A stretch of DNA of 8,247 nt from Melioribacteraceae bacterium. Its GTDB lineage: Bacteria; Bacteroidota; Ignavibacteria; Ignavibacteriales; Melioribacteraceae. The notes under the pieces were generated by a model. The model saw only the letters and a program-made list of their open reading frames with translations. It did not search any database and was not told the origin of the DNA. Below, piece after piece: positions 6,261 through 8,247 of the stretch. The stretch spans positions 1-8,247 of the forward strand of contig JAQICK010000419.1 in NCBI GenBank assembly GCA_027858595.1, written 5' to 3'. Position numbers and translations under genes: made by a program. The first letter of the stretch is position 1; each line of letters starts with the position of its first letter.

Positions 6261-7403
6261 GTGAATAAGATATTGTTAGTCGATGACGAAAAAAACATCC
6301 TACTAGGATATAAGAGAAATTTAAGATCAAAGTTTGATGTTCACATTGCCGAAGGTGGAAAAGAAGGATTAGATATCCTCAAAGAACACGGACCATTTGC
6401 GGTTGTTGTTTCAGATTTTAAAATGCCAGGAATGGACGGCGTTGAATTTCTAAAATTGGTGCGTGAAAAATATCCAGATACGGTAAGAATGATGCTTACA
6501 GGATACGCCGATTTGGATTCAGCTATGAATGCAATTAACGAAGGAAATATTTATCGATTTCTCACAAAACCATGTTCCGCTGAATTGTTTGCAAAAAATC
6601 TTTACGATGCTACAGGTCAATACCAGCTTATAAATGCAGAGAAGGAGCTATTAAATAATACTTTAAAAGGAAGTATTAATATATTAATTGAAATTCTTTC
6701 TGTTGTAAATCCAGGTGCTTTTAGCAGAGCTGTTAAGTTTAAAAATTTATCTAAACAACTATTAACTCGTTTAGGCAAAGAGATTACTTGGGAAAACGAA
6801 ATTGGGGCACTTCTATCGCAAATAGGGTTGGTTACGGTTCCCTCTTCCATTTTAGAAAAGATGGATAAAAATTTCCAATTGACAGATGATGAAAAAACAA
6901 TATTTAATGGTCATCCTGAATTTGGAAAAACTCTTTTAAAGAAAATACCACGACTCGAATCTATTGCAAATGGAATAAGTTTTCAGCTTCAAACATACAA
7001 CGGTGTTGGCGGTAGTAAAGAATATAAAGTCGGTGAAAATATTCCGTTTATGGGAAGGCTTTTAAAAGTGATGAATGATTATGAAAATTTGATTCATCTT
7101 GGATTAAACCAAAACCAAGCAATTGAAGAATTGGATAAAAATCATGATTTTTATGACCCAGATATATGGGGTGCACTTGTAGCAGAAGCTTCAGGATTTG
7201 GAGAAGGACAAATTATTTCTTCAAAGGAATTAGCAGAATTAAAACCGGGTATGATTTTAGCAAATGGAGTTAAAGATATAAACAACGTTTTGTTACTACC
7301 TAAAGGCGGGGAGATATCAGAAATAAGTTTAATGAAATTATTGAATTATAATAAAATCACTAAAATAAAAACTCCAATAAAAATAATTGAACACACAAAG
7401 TAA
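6261..7403 (+). CDS. Response regulator with degenerate HD-GYP domain (RpfG-like, probably not a phosphodiesterase)
   Basis: 380 residues from a GTG start, chosen because GGAG (6251-6254) lies six bases upstream and the receiver begins at once. REC (about 2-122) has D8/D9, phospho-acceptor D52 in SDFKMPGMDG, T80 and K103. Residues 135-310 align with HD-GYP order, but the catalytic HD of LLHDIGK is replaced (ALLSQIGLVTVPSSIL, 183-198) and the HHE...GYP segment by FQLQTYNGVGG (241-251). H218 in GHPEFGKTLL and the late IPFMGRLLKVMNDYE survive. This pattern belongs to a known class of inactive HD-GYP receivers; c-di-GMP hydrolysis is therefore unlikely and a binding or scaffold role is inferred. 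A small C-terminal domain (about 320-377) follows. It sits 33 nt after the HDOD gene and ends the operon. Confidence 0.88.
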   Translation: MNKILLVDDEKNILLGYKRNLRSKFDVHIAEGGKEGLDILKEHGPFAVVVSDFKMPGMDGVEFLKLVREKYPDTVRMMLTGYADLDSAMNAINEGNIYRFLTKPCSAELFAKNLYDATGQYQLINAEKELLNNTLKGSINILIEILSVVNPGAFSRAVKFKNLSKQLLTRLGKEITWENEIGALLSQIGLVTVPSSILEKMDKNFQLTDDEKTIFNGHPEFGKTLLKKIPRLESIANGISFQLQTYNGVGGSKEYKVGENIPFMGRLLKVMNDYENLIHLGLNQNQAIEELDKNHDFYDPDIWGALVAEASGFGEGQIISSKELAELKPGMILANGVKDINNVLLLPKGGEISEISLMKLLNYNKITKIKTPIKIIEHTK

Positions 7404-7405
7404 TT

Positions 7406-7960
7406 CTATCTAAATTTAGAAAACTCTTTCTGTTCGTTGTTGCTAACATCATTAAATGATTTGGGGCTATCTTCTTCAAATTTTTTCTTGTTGAAATTTA
7501 TTGCGCTTATGTAAAGAAATAGAATCCATAAAACATAGGCCAAAACAAAAATAGTTTGACTCCAGAAATTTAACACGGATATTTTTAGATTAAATTCTAC
7601 TTCAAAAAAACTAAAATCAGTTAAAAAATTTATATTCATCAAACCCAAAACCACACCAAACCCAGCAACAATAATATACTTTGTAGTAATTAGTTCGTTT
7701 CTTTTTACAGATGAATACCCAGCATATAAAAACATACCGAAACCAAAACTTAAAAATGCTATTATCATATCCTGATAAATATATGATGGAACATTAAAGT
7801 ATATAAAAAGAACAGGAATTTTTAATCCAAAAAGATGGGCACTGGTAATTAGAAAGAAATAAATTGCACTAGCTAACAGCGACCAACTTAGGAGCTTATG
7901 CGAATTTTTGATATTTATCGGTTTTATAAATTTCATGTTATGCTTTTTTAAAAAAATCAT
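7406..7960 (-). CDS. Four-helix membrane protein of unknown function
   Basis: 184 residues; I do not recognise a named family. Hydrophobic helices fall at about 24-45, 62-83, 93-113 and 132-153, with a lysine-rich N terminus and a charged C-terminal tail (KKKFEEDSPK onward, 30 residues), which predicts both ends in the cytoplasm. A short hydrophobic GLKIPVLFIYFNVPSY follows helix 1. There are no cysteines and no obvious catalytic motif. The start could be M1 (7960) or M9 (7936); neither has a clear Shine-Dalgarno, and the putative promoter at 7965-7998 would favour M9. It converges with the signalling operon with only 2 nt between the stop codons, so the two transcripts probably overlap at their 3' ends. 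It is not part of the operon; a functional link is unproven. Confidence 0.8.
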   Translation of the reverse strand: MIFLKKHNMKFIKPINIKNSHKLLSWSLLASAIYFFLITSAHLFGLKIPVLFIYFNVPSYIYQDMIIAFLSFGFGMFLYAGYSSVKRNELITTKYIIVAGFGVVLGLMNINFLTDFSFFEVEFNLKISVLNFWSQTIFVLAYVLWILFLYISAINFNKKKFEEDSPKSFNDVSNNEQKEFSKFR

Positions 7961-7964
7961 TATA

Positions 7965-7998
7965 CAAAATTTATTTTTCTCATTTTGCGTTTAAACAA
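7965..7998 (-). promoter_or_regulatory. Possible Bacteroidota-type promoter of the membrane protein gene
   Basis: On the minus strand TTG (7998-7996) is followed 22 nt later by TAAATTTTG (7973-7965). This is close to the Bacteroidota -33 TTTG / -7 TAnnTTTG layout, with one extra base in the -7 box. Transcription would start near 7958, at or past the first ATG, which would make the second ATG (7936) the better start. AT-rich sequence makes chance matches easy. Confidence 0.25.
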
Positions 7999-8005
7999 CT
8001 AAATA

Positions 8006-8032
8006 TGACTGAGTTCTATTTAAAACAGCATT
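8006..8032. repeat. Second, decayed copy of the MITE-like terminal repeat
   Basis: This stretch matches the left arm of the element at 615-816 (bases 624-650) at 23 of 27 positions, in the same orientation. Tgactgagttcta lines up with tggctgagttcta, and cagcatt is common to both. Substitutions have destroyed the hairpin, so it is unlikely to terminate transcription. As at the left, a gtcatt... repeat follows shortly downstream. No matching right arm is visible before the window ends. Confidence 0.5.
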
Positions 8033-8077
8033 ATTTAACAGTAATGTTATCGATAGATAGTTAAAAATCATGAATAT

Positions 8078-8135
8078 GTCATTTCGAATCACGACGTAGT
8101 TTGTCGGGTGTGAGAACCGTAAGATCACCTGAAGC
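8078..8135. repeat. Probable dispersed intergenic repeat (gtcatttcg type)
   Basis: The segment opens gtcatttcga, like the gtcattccgtg opening at 673, and continues through tgtgagaaccgtaagatca, a pattern reminiscent of the gtcatttcga...gagaaatct repeats common between genes in Bacteroidota-like genomes (from memory). A small stem, cgac (8092-8095) with gtcg (8103-8106), is present. It is locally more GC-rich than its surroundings and has no coding capacity. It runs directly into the hairpin before the edge ORF. Confidence 0.35.
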
Positions 8136-8188
8136 GTCCTGAAAACAGTTGACTCAATATAACAACAAAAGTCAACTAATAACAGGAC
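8136..8188 (+). promoter_or_regulatory. Nested hairpin that would sequester the Shine-Dalgarno of the edge ORF
   Basis: Gtcctg (8136-8141) pairs with caggac (8183-8188), and gttgact (8148-8154) pairs with agtcaac (8170-8176). The two stems are separated by a symmetrical 6x6 internal loop, with a 15-nt apical loop. The AGGA (8184-8187), six bases before ATG 8194, lies in the outer stem, so folding should hide the ribosome site. Leader hairpins of this kind repress transposase translation in IS200-type elements. Alternatively it is the end palindrome of an element. Confidence 0.5.
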
Positions 8189-8193
8189 AAGAA

Positions 8194-8247
8194 ATGAAGA
8201 AAAGAAAAGAGAAAGATGAGAATCAATTAGTACGTGATTCAGTTTAC
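8194..8247 (+). CDS. First 18 codons of an unidentified ORF (runs off the window)
   Basis: The ATG at 8194 is preceded by AGGA at ideal spacing and by an in-frame TGA at 8140-8142. The 18 visible codons stay open to the window end: MKKRKEKDENQLVRDSVY, a strongly charged N terminus. That is too short to assign a family. Its position beside repeats and a leader hairpin makes a mobile-element gene such as a transposase conceivable, but this is speculation. Confidence 0.45.
   Translation, partial: MKKRKEKDENQLVRDSVY

Noticed and set aside
7409..7420. Palindrome tctaaatttaga between the convergent genes
   Set aside because: Perfect but only 12 nt, AT-only apart from one pair on each side, without loop or T tract; not a credible terminator or operator.
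1..8247. CRISPR array, tRNA or rRNA genes, toxin-antitoxin or defence genes
   Set aside because: No regularly spaced repeats, cloverleaf with CCA-type end, rRNA-like sequence or recognisable toxin or nuclease motifs are seen.

Overview
The window is AT-rich DNA (roughly 30% G+C by eye) from a Gram-negative-type bacterium. The protein style (Lys/Asn/Ile-rich), mixed Shine-Dalgarno strength, and dispersed hairpin repeats beginning gtcatt..., one carrying atgctgaa...ttcagcat, suggest the Bacteroidota/Ignavibacteriota (FCB) neighbourhood. That placement is tentative and rests on no phylogenetic marker.

Layout. (1) 1-524: 3' end of a REC-HDOD-type gene whose start lies outside the window. (2) 525-986: a 462-bp intergenic stretch with a long-loop hairpin, a rho-independent terminator and a ~202-bp MITE-like element (615-816) bounded by 36-bp imperfect inverted repeats. 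(3) 987-7403: a same-strand signalling operon. Its genes are a receiver-histidine kinase, a membrane heme-c-type (CxxCH) PAS-GAF-PAS histidine kinase split by an in-frame TGA, a REC-HDOD protein, and a REC protein with a degenerate HD-GYP domain. Junctions are tight: a 1-nt gap, an ATGA overlap and a 33-nt gap. (4) 7406-7960, minus strand: a four-helix membrane protein of unknown function, convergent with the operon and only 2 nt away. (5) 7961-8247: a second, decayed copy of the repeat seen at 615-650, another dispersed repeat, a nested hairpin that would sequester a Shine-Dalgarno sequence, and the first 18 codons of an unidentified ORF.

How the genes could work together (inference): the periplasmic heme-binding sensor detects a redox or gas signal. 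The two kinases and three receivers form a phosphorelay. The outputs are HD-superfamily domains (HDOD and a catalytically degraded HD-GYP); no gene in the window encodes a DNA-binding domain. Output is therefore more likely protein-protein or nucleotide-signal based than directly transcriptional.

The points most worth checking are the single nonsense codon inside the GAF domain of an otherwise intact ~993-codon kinase, the related inverted-repeat elements on both sides of the operon, and the SD-sequestering hairpin in front of the edge ORF. I did not see a clearly new defence or mobile system; the signalling families are known, though their combination is distinctive.
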